From Treponema sp. UBA4873 (lineage in GTDB: Bacteria > Spirochaetota > Spirochaetia > Treponematales > Treponemataceae), in assembly GCA_002399405.1 (NCBI GenBank), contig DHDP01000005.1, positions 1 through 64,000 on the forward strand: 64,000 nucleotides of DNA, in the 5' to 3' direction. The first letter of the stretch is position 1; each line of letters begins with the position of its first letter. The notes beneath the pieces are model-generated. The model saw only the letters and a program-made list of their open reading frames with translations, was not told the DNA's origin and did not search any database. Of the stretch, positions 45,045-52,515 are shown one piece after another. Position numbers and translations under genes: made by a program.

Positions 45045-45932
45045 CTATACATCAATGTTAAGCAGCGACTTTGCAAGTAATCCTATACCGAAAGAAATCG
45101 CCGCAACACCTAAACTGACAAGCGCCATTTCTCCAAATCGCCTGAAGAACGGAAGATCCTGTGCCACGGAAATATAATAATTAAATACCGAAATTATCAG
45201 CACTACCTCAGCCAGCATAATTCCAAATGCCGTGAAATAAAAGCTGTTCGGCAAAATCAGATAAGGCAATACCATTAAAGCAACTGTCATCAGATAGGCC
45301 ATGCCTGTGTACATGCTTGATTTCAAAGCTTTTGCATTGCCGTTGGTCCGTTCAGCCAAATAGTTGGATGCCGCCATAGAGAGTGTTGCTGAAACACCGG
45401 TGATGATTGCAGAAAGCGCAACAAGACGGGTATTCGTTAACGCAAACGTAAGTCAGGCAATGGTCCCTGTAAGCTCTACAAGCGCGTCATTAAGTCCTAA
45501 TACCACAGCACCGATATAATGCAGACGTTCCTCGTCAACCATAGCCATAAGGAGGTTTTCATGTTCCTCTTCTTCTTGAACAATAGCGCGCGCTTCGGGA
45601 ATTTCCTTTTCGATGCTATGAAGTTCTTTTATACCGAAGTTTTCCCCCTGTTCAAAGAATTTGATTGTAAACGTATCACCCAAAAAACGGCTTATTATTT
45701 TGCAAAAAAATATTTTGCCCCGGTTGGGATTGACATCTTTCTTTGTATAATTTTTCCATGTTTCATAATGATTTCGTTCAGCTTTTGCAATTTCCATCAT
45801 GGCAAATTTATTGTTTTTATCTTTTTGCCGCCTGGCAATATATTCGTACAAAATGCTGCCGCTGATTTCATCGCTCTGGAATTGCAGAGCACGTTTATAT
45901 ATAAATGGGCTTAATTGCTGTTTCACGTTCAT
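45045..45932 (-). pseudogene. VIT1/CCC1-family transporter with ferritin-like N-terminus, interrupted by in-frame TGA
   Basis: A single 296-codon frame is intact except for TGA at 45453-45455. The first 159 residues form a rubrerythrin/ferritin-like domain with Glu and His ligands (AKAERNHYETW, EEEEHENLLMA, DEERLHYIG) and run into the VIT core (VVLGLNDALVELTGTIA). After the stop the same frame continues LTFALTNTRLVALSAIITG and two or three further membrane helices. One base (GGA to TGA) explains the break, since Gly is expected there. Such proteins move Fe or Mn across membranes. The rest shows no decay, so the change is recent, an assembly error or, less likely, read through. Confidence 0.8.
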
Positions 45933-45997
45933 ACCTGCCTTTATATTAAATGTCTACCGGGTTTCATTTCCGCATTGTAATGGAGTGCAACCTATGG

Positions 45998-46030
45998 TAT
46001 AAGTTATATTACAAAATAAGAATTTGTCAA
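45998..46030 (-). promoter_or_regulatory. Promoter and palindromic operator of the VIT-flavodoxin operon
   Basis: On the minus strand a perfect TTGACA (46030-46025), 16-bp spacer and TATAAC (46008-46003) form the promoter. The perfect palindrome TATAAGTTATA (45998-46008) overlaps the -10. Its position between divergent genes makes it the best candidate for HxlR-type binding. Confidence 0.5.
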
Positions 46031-46091
46031 GAACGCAGAAAAAACTGATTTAGTAATAAAAAACATACTAACAGAATTAAGGAGGTGTAAG

Positions 46092-46484
46092 ATGTGCGCA
46101 AAAGCCAGGCAGGAAATCATGCAATCGACCGAGGAATTACTCTGTCCTATCCGTTATTTAATGAATATATTCAGCGGCAAATGGAAATTGCCTATTGTAT
46201 GTATGCTTTCGGGGGAAATTCCTTTACGGTATAGCACCATAAAAAGAAGATTGGGGGATATTACAAATGTGATGCTGGCACAATCTTTGAAGGAGCTGGA
46301 AACAACGGGTATTGTCCATAGAGAGCAGTATAACGAAATACCACCAAGGGTAGAGTATACGCTGACTGAAAAAGGAAAAAGTGTTTTACCTGCGCTTGTG
46401 CAACTCGCAGAATGGGCGATTGGAGCTATGCAGAACGAATCAGTGTGCGGTGTTCGATGTACGAAATGCCAGGCGACTGTCTGA
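46092..46484 (+). CDS. HxlR-family transcriptional regulator
   Basis: 130 aa behind AAGGAGG. The winged-helix core is typical: CPIRYLMNIFSGKWKLPIV (18-36), RYSTIKRRLGDITNVMLAQS, LKELETTGIVHREQYNEIPP and VEYTLTEKGKSVLPAL. The Cys residues at 18 and in VCGVRCTKC near the C-terminus could sense redox state, as in some HxlR regulators such as HypR. It is divergent from the VIT-flavodoxin genes and likely controls them. Confidence 0.87.
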   Translation: MCAKARQEIMQSTEELLCPIRYLMNIFSGKWKLPIVCMLSGEIPLRYSTIKRRLGDITNVMLAQSLKELETTGIVHREQYNEIPPRVEYTLTEKGKSVLPALVQLAEWAIGAMQNESVCGVRCTKCQATV

Positions 46485-46511
46485 TTATTTTAGAAAAGCA
46501 GCTGTTAGGAA

Positions 46512-46577
46512 GCGGCGGTTCCGTAACGGTATTGCGGCAGATAAACAGGCGTCGTCTGCGGGAAGTAACACCGCCGC
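46512..46577. repeat. Imperfect palindrome next to the right direct repeat
   Basis: GCGGCGGT (46512-46519) pairs with ACCGCCGC (46570-46577) around a 50-base interior that contains a GCAGA/TCTGC pair; an alternative pairing uses ATTGCGGC (46531-46538) with GCCGCAAT (46573-46580). It may form a stem-loop terminator for the HxlR gene or a recombination site. No T tract follows. Confidence 0.4.
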
Positions 46578-46596
46578 AATTGCACATAAGCACTTT
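46570..46596 (+). repeat. Right direct repeat of the flavodoxin/VIT/HxlR island
   Basis: 27 bases, 26 identical to 44525-44551. Unlike the left copy it is not inside a gene, but it carries TTGCAC (46580-46585), the -35 of the next operon's promoter. Confidence 0.85.
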
Positions 46597-46608
46597 TCAT
46601 TGTAAAAT
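46580..46608 (+). promoter_or_regulatory. Promoter of the SsuABC-type operon
   Basis: TTGCAC (46580-46585), 17-bp spacer, TAAAAT (46603-46608) preceded by TG. The ATG at 46618 is nine bases past the -10 with no clear ribosome site, predicting a nearly leaderless message. Confidence 0.5.
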
Positions 46609-46617
46609 CTGAGTACT

Positions 46618-47700
46618 ATGAGAAATACACATACGTTCAGACTTTTTGCAGCCGCTTCTCTTGCGGCTTTCATGATGCTTCCCGTCTGCGCGGGAGGAAA
46701 AAAAGATACAGCACAGAAGAATGGGGCGGCGTCCGTTCCCGAACAGCAGGAACAGACGCCGGCACTTCAGGAACAGACAGCCGCTCAGCCTTCAGCCGAA
46801 TCGACAGACGAAGTCCGCGTCGGCATATTGAACGGTCCCACGAGCATTCCGGTCGCGTATATGGTCGACGCAAAGCCCGTCATCAACGGCAGGTCCGTCG
46901 TGTTCGACAAATACGCGACGCCGCAGGCGCTTCTGCCGAAGATGCTCAAAGGCGAAGTCGACATCGGTTTTATGCCGGCGAACATTGCGGCGAAAGTGTA
47001 CAACAGCGCGGCAGGCGCCCTGCTGTGCGCGGGGATTTCGGGCGACGGCAATCTGTATCTGATAACGAAGGACAGGAGCATCAAAACGCTTTCTGACCTG
47101 GCGGGAAAGATAGTGTCGGTCGCGGGGCAGGGGGCGACGCCGGAATATCTGTTCCGCTGGATTCTTGCGCAGAACAAAATTCCCGTGAACAGTCAGAACG
47201 GCGTAAAACTCGATTATTCCATTCCGACTCCCGATATTGCAGCGGAGCTGCTTTCGGACAAAATCAAATATGCGGTCGTGCCCGAACCGTTCGCGACAGT
47301 GGCGCTTATGAAATCGAAAGACGTCGTGCGCGCGCTCGACCTGCAGTACGAATTCGGCGCAATCGAAGGAAAGAACGCAACGTATCCGCTCACCGTCATG
47401 GTCGTAAGCAGAGCTTTCGCGGAACGCGAGCCGGAGACGGTGCGCGCGTTTATTAACGCTTTCAGCGAGTCGCTCGCATGGACGATTGCGAATCCTCAGA
47501 AGGCGGGAGTTCTCGTGCAGAAATACACGCTGGGACTTATGGCGCCCGTCGTCGCGAATGCCGTTCCGTACAGCTGTCTGGTGTGGAAAAGCGCTGACGA
47601 TTCGAGAAAGGAAATAGAGCGCCTGCTTTCGATTTTCCTGCAATTCGCACCTGATTCTGTCGGCGGTAAGCTCCCTGATGAAGGATTCTATTTCAAGTAA
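46618..47700 (+). CDS. ABC transporter substrate-binding lipoprotein, SsuA/NMT1-like
   Basis: 360 aa. The signal sequence ends in the short treponemal lipobox LPVC (Cys about residue 25), so it is a lipoprotein. A Gln/Ala/Pro-rich tether (27-60) precedes the binding fold: VRVGILNGPTSIPVAYMV, KGEVDIGFMPANIAAKVY, SVAGQGATPEYLFRWIL and VVPEPFATVAL. The family takes up sulfonates, taurine, thiamine or riboflavin precursors or similar small molecules; the ligand is not evident. First gene of a complete three-gene importer. Confidence 0.87.
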   Translation: MRNTHTFRLFAAASLAAFMMLPVCAGGKKDTAQKNGAASVPEQQEQTPALQEQTAAQPSAESTDEVRVGILNGPTSIPVAYMVDAKPVINGRSVVFDKYATPQALLPKMLKGEVDIGFMPANIAAKVYNSAAGALLCAGISGDGNLYLITKDRSIKTLSDLAGKIVSVAGQGATPEYLFRWILAQNKIPVNSQNGVKLDYSIPTPDIAAELLSDKIKYAVVPEPFATVALMKSKDVVRALDLQYEFGAIEGKNATYPLTVMVVSRAFAEREPETVRAFINAFSESLAWTIANPQKAGVLVQKYTLGLMAPVVANAVPYSCLVWKSADDSRKEIERLLSIFLQFAPDSVGGKLPDEGFYFK

Positions 47701-48445
47701 ACCGGCAGCGTACTGCCTTTCCGCCGGATTTCTTTTCGCTGTCTGGGAGGCGGCCGCCCGTGCGGTTAATTCGCCTCTTATTCTTCCGTTTCCCGGTGAA
47801 GTGTTCCGCGCCTTTCTGCTGATGTGCCGGGAAGCGGCGTTCTGGCAGCACGTCGGCGCCACTTTTGTGCGGTGCATCGTTTCGTTCGCGTTTTCCGTCG
47901 TGCTGGGAACGATTGTCGGCATACTCTGCGGCGTCTCTCCGTTCTTAAAAAATTTCTTTTCGCTTCCTGTAGAAATTATACGCGCGACGCCAGTCGTTTC
48001 CTTTATTCTGCTTGCGCTTTTCTGGTTTACTTCGTCGCAGGTGCCTGTCTTCGTCTCCGTGCTCATGACGCTGCCCGTCGTCACGACGGCGACTGCGCAG
48101 GGATTTGCAAAAAAGGACAAGAATCTCGAGGCGATGGCGCGCGTTTACTCGTTTACGAAACTGCAGACGTTCCGCTGGATTACGCTTCCGTCGGTGATGC
48201 CGTTTTTTCTGTCCGGCGCGGTGTCCGCGTTCGGCCTCACGTGGAAAGTGGTGGCTGCAGGAGAAGTGCTCAGTCTCCCGGCGAAAGGCGTCGGCACCGT
48301 GATGCAGACTGCGCAGGTGCATCTTGAAACTGCCGACGTCGCCGCCGTGACGTTCGTCATAGTCGCGCTGAGTTTCGGACTTGAAAAACTGTTCGCGTTC
48401 ATCGTGGGGAAGAGCACGAAAAGAGCCGGAGGAGAAAACGCATGA
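47678..48445 (+). CDS. ABC transporter permease, SsuC/TauC-like
   Basis: 255 aa starting at an ATG inside the end of the binding-protein gene (23-base overlap). Six membrane helices, with the inner-membrane coupling loop KNLEAMARVYSFTKLQTFRW (about 146-165) and the terminal FRWITLPSVMPFFLSGA. It forms the channel with itself or as a homodimer and docks the ATPase encoded next, with which it overlaps by four bases. Confidence 0.88.
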   Translation: MKDSISSKPAAYCLSAGFLFAVWEAAARAVNSPLILPFPGEVFRAFLLMCREAAFWQHVGATFVRCIVSFAFSVVLGTIVGILCGVSPFLKNFFSLPVEIIRATPVVSFILLALFWFTSSQVPVFVSVLMTLPVVTTATAQGFAKKDKNLEAMARVYSFTKLQTFRWITLPSVMPFFLSGAVSAFGLTWKVVAAGEVLSLPAKGVGTVMQTAQVHLETADVAAVTFVIVALSFGLEKLFAFIVGKSTKRAGGENA

Positions 48446-49179
48446 GCGGGACAGCGCTTGCGATCGACGGGCTTTCTCTTGTCCGCGGCGGGAAAGAGTT
48501 GTACCGAGATTTTCATCTTGAAGCGGAAGCGGGAAAAGTGACGTGCGTCATCGCTCCGTCGGGAAGCGGTAAGACGACGCTGCTCGACTGCGTCGCAGGT
48601 ATTCCCGTTGAGCACGCGGAGGTGCGCGGAAACGTATTCTTCGAAGGAAAGACGGAGCGTCCCGCCGTTTCCTTTCTGTTTCAGGAACCGCGTCTTATCC
48701 CGTCCGCCGATATTCTGCAGAACGTCATGTTTCCGCTCGTCAACGTCATGAACAGAGAACGTGCGGAGCAGCGCGCGCGCCTTTTTCTTGACCGCGTGCA
48801 GCTTTCCGAAAAATGTACGGCCCTTCCCGACGAACTGAGCGGCGGCGAAAAACAGCGTGCGTCGATGGCGCGGAGCTTCGCATATCCGTCGAAGCTCCTG
48901 CTTATGGACGAACCGTTCCAGTCGCAGGATCTGCGCATAAAACTCCGCCTTATAGAGACGCTCCGCCAGCTGCTCGCGTCCGAAAAGCGGACGGTCCTTT
49001 TCGTGACGCACGACGTACAGGAAGCGGTTGCGCTGTCGGACCGTATTGTCGTTATGGACGGCAGTCCGCTGCGTGTCGTGCTCGACGAAAATCATGTTGA
49101 AAAAGAGGACGAATTGTTTGTGAAGCGCATCTCTTCGCTTGTTTCGGGAGGTCTTCGCGTCTCCGGCTCTTTGCATTGA
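48442..49179 (+). CDS. ABC transporter ATP-binding protein, SsuB/TauB-like
   Basis: 245 aa. Walker A APSGSGKTTLLDCVAG, Q-loop FLFQEPRLIP, signature LSGGEKQRASMARSF, Walker B LLLMDEPFQSQD and H-loop FVTHDVQEAVALSD. The FQEPRL and DEPF forms are typical of the nitrate/sulfonate/taurine/thiamine-precursor group. The -35 of the following gene's promoter (TTGAAA) overlaps its stop codon. Confidence 0.92.
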   Translation: MSGTALAIDGLSLVRGGKELYRDFHLEAEAGKVTCVIAPSGSGKTTLLDCVAGIPVEHAEVRGNVFFEGKTERPAVSFLFQEPRLIPSADILQNVMFPLVNVMNRERAEQRARLFLDRVQLSEKCTALPDELSGGEKQRASMARSFAYPSKLLLMDEPFQSQDLRIKLRLIETLRQLLASEKRTVLFVTHDVQEAVALSDRIVVMDGSPLRVVLDENHVEKEDELFVKRISSLVSGGLRVSGSLH

Positions 49180-49204
49180 AAAAGTGCGGCTATTCAGGTA
49201 TACT
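49176..49204 (+). promoter_or_regulatory. Promoter of the phosphoribosyltransferase gene
   Basis: TTGAAA (49176-49181), 17-bp spacer, TATACT (49199-49204), identical in both hexamers to the korA promoter. It starts transcription near 49211, before the GAGG site (49214-49217). Confidence 0.65.
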
Positions 49205-49226
49205 CATAAAATCGAGGTTGTTTTCC

Positions 49227-49838
49227 ATGATAAAAGAGTTTCTGCCGTATGATGTAGTACGCAACGATGCACTAAAAATTGCCTATAGAATCTACAACGA
49301 CGGTTTTATTCCCGATGTGATTTACTGTTCGTTACGCGGCGGTGCATATATGGCGAATGTTATAAGCGAATACTATAAGCTTGTGCGCAAGGATTTTCAT
49401 CCGGTTCTGTACGCGTCGGTCGTGGCGCGCTCATATTCCGATATTCAGCAGCATGAGAAAGTGTACGTGGACGGATGGTCGTATGCTCCTGAATATCTGC
49501 GTCCCGGCGACAAAATCATGCTCGTAGACGACATTTTCGATTCGGGACGCACTATAAATTCGCTTGTGGAAATATTCCTCGAACGGGGCGTTGCGCGCAG
49601 CAATATCAAAGTCGTCGTTCACGATTACAAATATTTTTCGTATCACAAGGAGCAGCAGCCGATCCAGCCCGATTACTGGTGCAGGCGTTTCGACATTTCA
49701 AAGCCTGAAGAAGACCGTTGGATTCACTATATGAGTCACGAGCTTGTCGGACTTTCGAAACAGGAGCTTGAGGACCATTATTTCAAGGATGATCCTGAAC
49801 TGCGTCCGATTCTGGAGCCTTTGCTGGGAAATAAATGA
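49227..49838 (+). CDS. Phosphoribosyltransferase family protein
   Basis: 203 aa from ATG 49227, supported by the promoter and GAGG site. The PRPP-binding signature KIMLVDDIFDSGRTINSL (about 94-111) is intact, and SLRGGAYMANVISEYY fits the pyrophosphate loop. Sequence style is nearest to hypoxanthine/xanthine-guanine (Hpt/Gpt-like) purine salvage enzymes, but the base cannot be settled. The four-base overlap with the following secreted-protein gene couples them. Confidence 0.8.
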   Translation: MIKEFLPYDVVRNDALKIAYRIYNDGFIPDVIYCSLRGGAYMANVISEYYKLVRKDFHPVLYASVVARSYSDIQQHEKVYVDGWSYAPEYLRPGDKIMLVDDIFDSGRTINSLVEIFLERGVARSNIKVVVHDYKYFSYHKEQQPIQPDYWCRRFDISKPEEDRWIHYMSHELVGLSKQELEDHYFKDDPELRPILEPLLGNK

Positions 49839-51928
49839 GAAGACGGATACTCTGTTTTATCAGCTTATTTTTCTCTGCGGCCGCTGCGTTATTTGCGGAC
49901 GTAAAAATTCTGAATCCCGAGCCGGGAACATGGGCGAACCGGCAGGTGCTTGTTCTCGACGTTCCCGACGCCGAGGAAGCGTTTTATTCGCTCAACGGTT
50001 CAAATCCCGTTTCGTCGGGATTTGCATACGACGGACCTGTTCTGCTCGACGTGGCGGGACCCGTCGAACTGCGTGTCATCACAACGAAAGACGATACGGT
50101 CGTTTCCGATACGACCGTCGTCTACACGGTGACTCCTGCGGTACCGGCCGACAGCGGGGCGGCTTCGTTTATCGATTCCGTAACTGCGCAGGGTTTTGTC
50201 GACTATACGGCCGGCGCCTCTTTTTCCATTCCGCCGTCGCTGTCCTACAGCTTCGGACGGCAGCCCGAATCGTACATGGGCGGCGGCTCTGTTTCGTATG
50301 CGGCGAACTGTATTCTCGCACGCGACGTTCCGTGTACGGTGACCGACGGTACGGCGAAATGGCGCTTCATCATCCGCGCGTTTCCGTCGCAGACAGGGAC
50401 GTTCACCCGCCGGGACGTTCCTTTCAGAGTATCCGACTGGTCCACGATTACGTTTACGAACAACAAACTTATCTATAAGATCGACGGCTCATACTGGACG
50501 CCGGTGAAAGATCCCGTGCAGCTCGACAGGTCCGTGCGTCATATCATCTCATGGCAGAGTGTCGCAGTCTCTGCAGGCAATCCCGTTGAATCATTTGAGC
50601 TTCCGCCGAAACCTGCTCTGTACGCGTCGACTTCTGAAACAGGTGCCGTTACGGCCGTTCTCCGCGGAGACGACGACTACCGTTTCGGCATAGATACGAA
50701 CAACACTGTCGTTCTGTTCGAAATCGCCGGCATAGATACGTTTCCCGGGGACGAGACAAAGGGCGTGCTTAATGCGGGCATTTATTACAACTCGGTGTAT
50801 CAGGGAACTCTGCCTGTTTCATACGACGTCGACAAGCGCGCTCCGTGCGCGCCCGTCTTAACGTCGTCCGCGCTGTCTTTCTATTCGCGGAAAAACGTGA
50901 ATGTAAAAATCGACGCCGAATCAGGTTCGACTCTGTACGTCGCCGTAAGCGCACCTGTTCCCGTGACAGACGATATGCCCGCGGACGTTTCGTCTTCCGA
51001 CTTTGATTCCGTTACGGCTGATAATTTTGCCGTTTCAAAGTCGGGTAGCGTCGGTCTCGAATCGACTTCCGAAAGTGCAGTTTACTACAAAGTTTGTGCG
51101 TTTGCCGTCGACGGAAAAGGAAATAAAAGCTCCGTGTCTGCGTACGGCGTCGTGATCGACCAGTATAATTATTATCTTGACGCGTCGTCTGCCGGCGGCG
51201 GCAGTGCGGACGGAAGCCGCGCGCATCCTTTCACGTCGTTCGAGCAGTGCGCCGATGTGCTGAAAACTTCCCGGTACGCGCATATTACGGTAACAGGTCC
51301 CGTCAGAATGCCTCCTGACGAAACCGTATTCGCGTCAAACTGCGCGATTGAGGGCAGAAACGACGCGCGGCTCATATTCGGCGCCGGCAGTTCTGTTGTG
51401 GTGCGGAGTGCAAGTCTTTCAGTTTCAAACTGCGTGATTGAACGTTCCGGTACCGCTGACATGCGGAACGACACGGACGTATCATTCATAAAACTTGAGC
51501 ATTCGGTGCTCGCGCTGAACAACTGCGAAGTGACCGCCTCGTTCGGAAGCAACGGTACCGTAATTACAGCCGACACCTCGGTCGTCACCGTATCGGACAG
51601 CGGTATCACTTCGAAAGCGGACGTGTACTCGTCGTGCATTTCCTCTGTAGCGACGAAAGTAAAAATAAAAGACGCGCGCGTTTCGTCGGTCGCGGCGACA
51701 GCCGTCAATTTTTCCGCACAGGGCGGCGACTTTGAACTCCGCTCGTCGTCGTGCAGTATTACCGGAACGTACGGACGGTCTGTCGAGCTGTTCGGTACGC
51801 ACAGCCGCATCACCGACAACACGTTCAGCGCAACTCTCAATTCGGGCGGCAGGACGGGCAATGCCGTATACGCCGACGCAAAAAACGTTGCGGTCGAATA
51901 CGGCCGGAATACGCTGCAGGGATTCTGA
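49835..51928 (+). CDS. Large exported protein with chitobiase-like and beta-helix regions
   Basis: 697 aa. Signal peptide 1-21 (SLFFSAAAALFAD). Residues 25-95 resemble the CHB_HEX_C/Fn3-like module (AFYSLNGSNPVSSGFAYDGP, then VVSDTTVVYTV). Three to four more beta-sandwich-like segments follow, another CHB_HEX_C-like one near 340. From about 445 a right-handed parallel beta-helix is likely (SADGSRAHPFTSFEQCADVL is the common first turn; short repeats with Asn/Ser/Val continue to the end). It could bind or process polysaccharide or act as a surface adhesin. No catalytic residues are evident. Confidence 0.65.
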   Translation: MRRRILCFISLFFSAAAALFADVKILNPEPGTWANRQVLVLDVPDAEEAFYSLNGSNPVSSGFAYDGPVLLDVAGPVELRVITTKDDTVVSDTTVVYTVTPAVPADSGAASFIDSVTAQGFVDYTAGASFSIPPSLSYSFGRQPESYMGGGSVSYAANCILARDVPCTVTDGTAKWRFIIRAFPSQTGTFTRRDVPFRVSDWSTITFTNNKLIYKIDGSYWTPVKDPVQLDRSVRHIISWQSVAVSAGNPVESFELPPKPALYASTSETGAVTAVLRGDDDYRFGIDTNNTVVLFEIAGIDTFPGDETKGVLNAGIYYNSVYQGTLPVSYDVDKRAPCAPVLTSSALSFYSRKNVNVKIDAESGSTLYVAVSAPVPVTDDMPADVSSSDFDSVTADNFAVSKSGSVGLESTSESAVYYKVCAFAVDGKGNKSSVSAYGVVIDQYNYYLDASSAGGGSADGSRAHPFTSFEQCADVLKTSRYAHITVTGPVRMPPDETVFASNCAIEGRNDARLIFGAGSSVVVRSASLSVSNCVIERSGTADMRNDTDVSFIKLEHSVLALNNCEVTASFGSNGTVITADTSVVTVSDSGITSKADVYSSCISSVATKVKIKDARVSSVAATAVNFSAQGGDFELRSSSCSITGTYGRSVELFGTHSRITDNTFSATLNSGGRTGNAVYADAKNVAVEYGRNTLQGF

Positions 51929-51930
51929 CT

Positions 51931-52515
51931 GTGGACATTCTCATATGCGGACTCGACGAAGCGGGCAGAGGTCCTCTTGCGGGGCCGGTAACGGCTGGTG
52001 CGGTTGTTCTTCCCGCCGATTTTCCCCTTGAAATCCTCAACGACTCGAAGAAACTTTCCGCGAAGAAACGCGAAGCCGCCGAGAAAATAATAAAGGAGCG
52101 TGCATGCTGGGGAGTGGGCATCGTCGATCACGTGACGATCGACCGCATAAACATTCTTCAGGCGAGCCTTCTTGCGATGAAACTCGCATACGGGATGATG
52201 GCGCTCAAACTGCCGGAGTGGGCCGCTGCTCACGGCATTTCATACGGCAGCATACAGGCGCTCGCAGACGGAACGTTCAGTCCGGCCGTTCCCTGTCAAT
52301 GCCGGTGCGAACCGAAGGCCGACGGAACGTATCCTTCCGTCATGGCTGCAAGCATTATTGCAAAGACGTGCCGCGATGCGATTATGATTGAAATGGATAA
52401 AAAATATCCGCAGTACGGATACGCGAAACATAAGGGATATCCGACTGCGGCTCATATGAAAGTGTGCCGCGAGCTGGGCCCGTCGCCCATCCAGCGGCTT
52501 ACGTTCAACTATTAG
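51931..52515 (+). CDS. rnhB: Ribonuclease HII
   Basis: 194 aa starting with GTG 51931, the only start that preserves the conserved N-terminus CGLDEAGRGPLAGPV containing the catalytic Asp and Glu. SIIAKTCRD near 147 and KHKGYPTAAHM near the C-terminus are also typical. It removes ribonucleotides from DNA and RNA of RNA-DNA hybrids. It ends convergently with the PUR-domain gene, sharing four bases. Confidence 0.93.
   Translation: MDILICGLDEAGRGPLAGPVTAGAVVLPADFPLEILNDSKKLSAKKREAAEKIIKERACWGVGIVDHVTIDRINILQASLLAMKLAYGMMALKLPEWAAAHGISYGSIQALADGTFSPAVPCQCRCEPKADGTYPSVMAASIIAKTCRDAIMIEMDKKYPQYGYAKHKGYPTAAHMKVCRELGPSPIQRLTFNY

Larger units (their letters stand above)
44545..46592. mobile_element. 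Putative small transferred island (flavodoxin, broken VIT gene, HxlR regulator)
   Basis: About 2.05 kb between direct repeats, visibly more AT-rich than the flanks, with Firmicute-like strong ribosome sites (AAGGAGG, AGGAGG) that are rarer elsewhere in the window. It separates avtA from the SsuABC-type operon. No recombinase is encoded, so it may be a cassette moved by an external enzyme or captured by homologous or illegitimate recombination. Boundaries are inferred from the repeats. Confidence 0.5.

Noticed and set aside
45453..45455. UGA as selenocysteine or as a reassigned Gly codon
   Set aside because: The expected residue is Gly, not Cys/Sec; no SECIS-like hairpin was recognised; UGA serves as a normal stop throughout the window and prfB is present.
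46512..46596. Integron attC site at the right end of the island
   Set aside because: The imperfect palindrome is attC-like in shape, but the required GTTRRRY/RYYYAAC core ends are not in place and no integrase is present.
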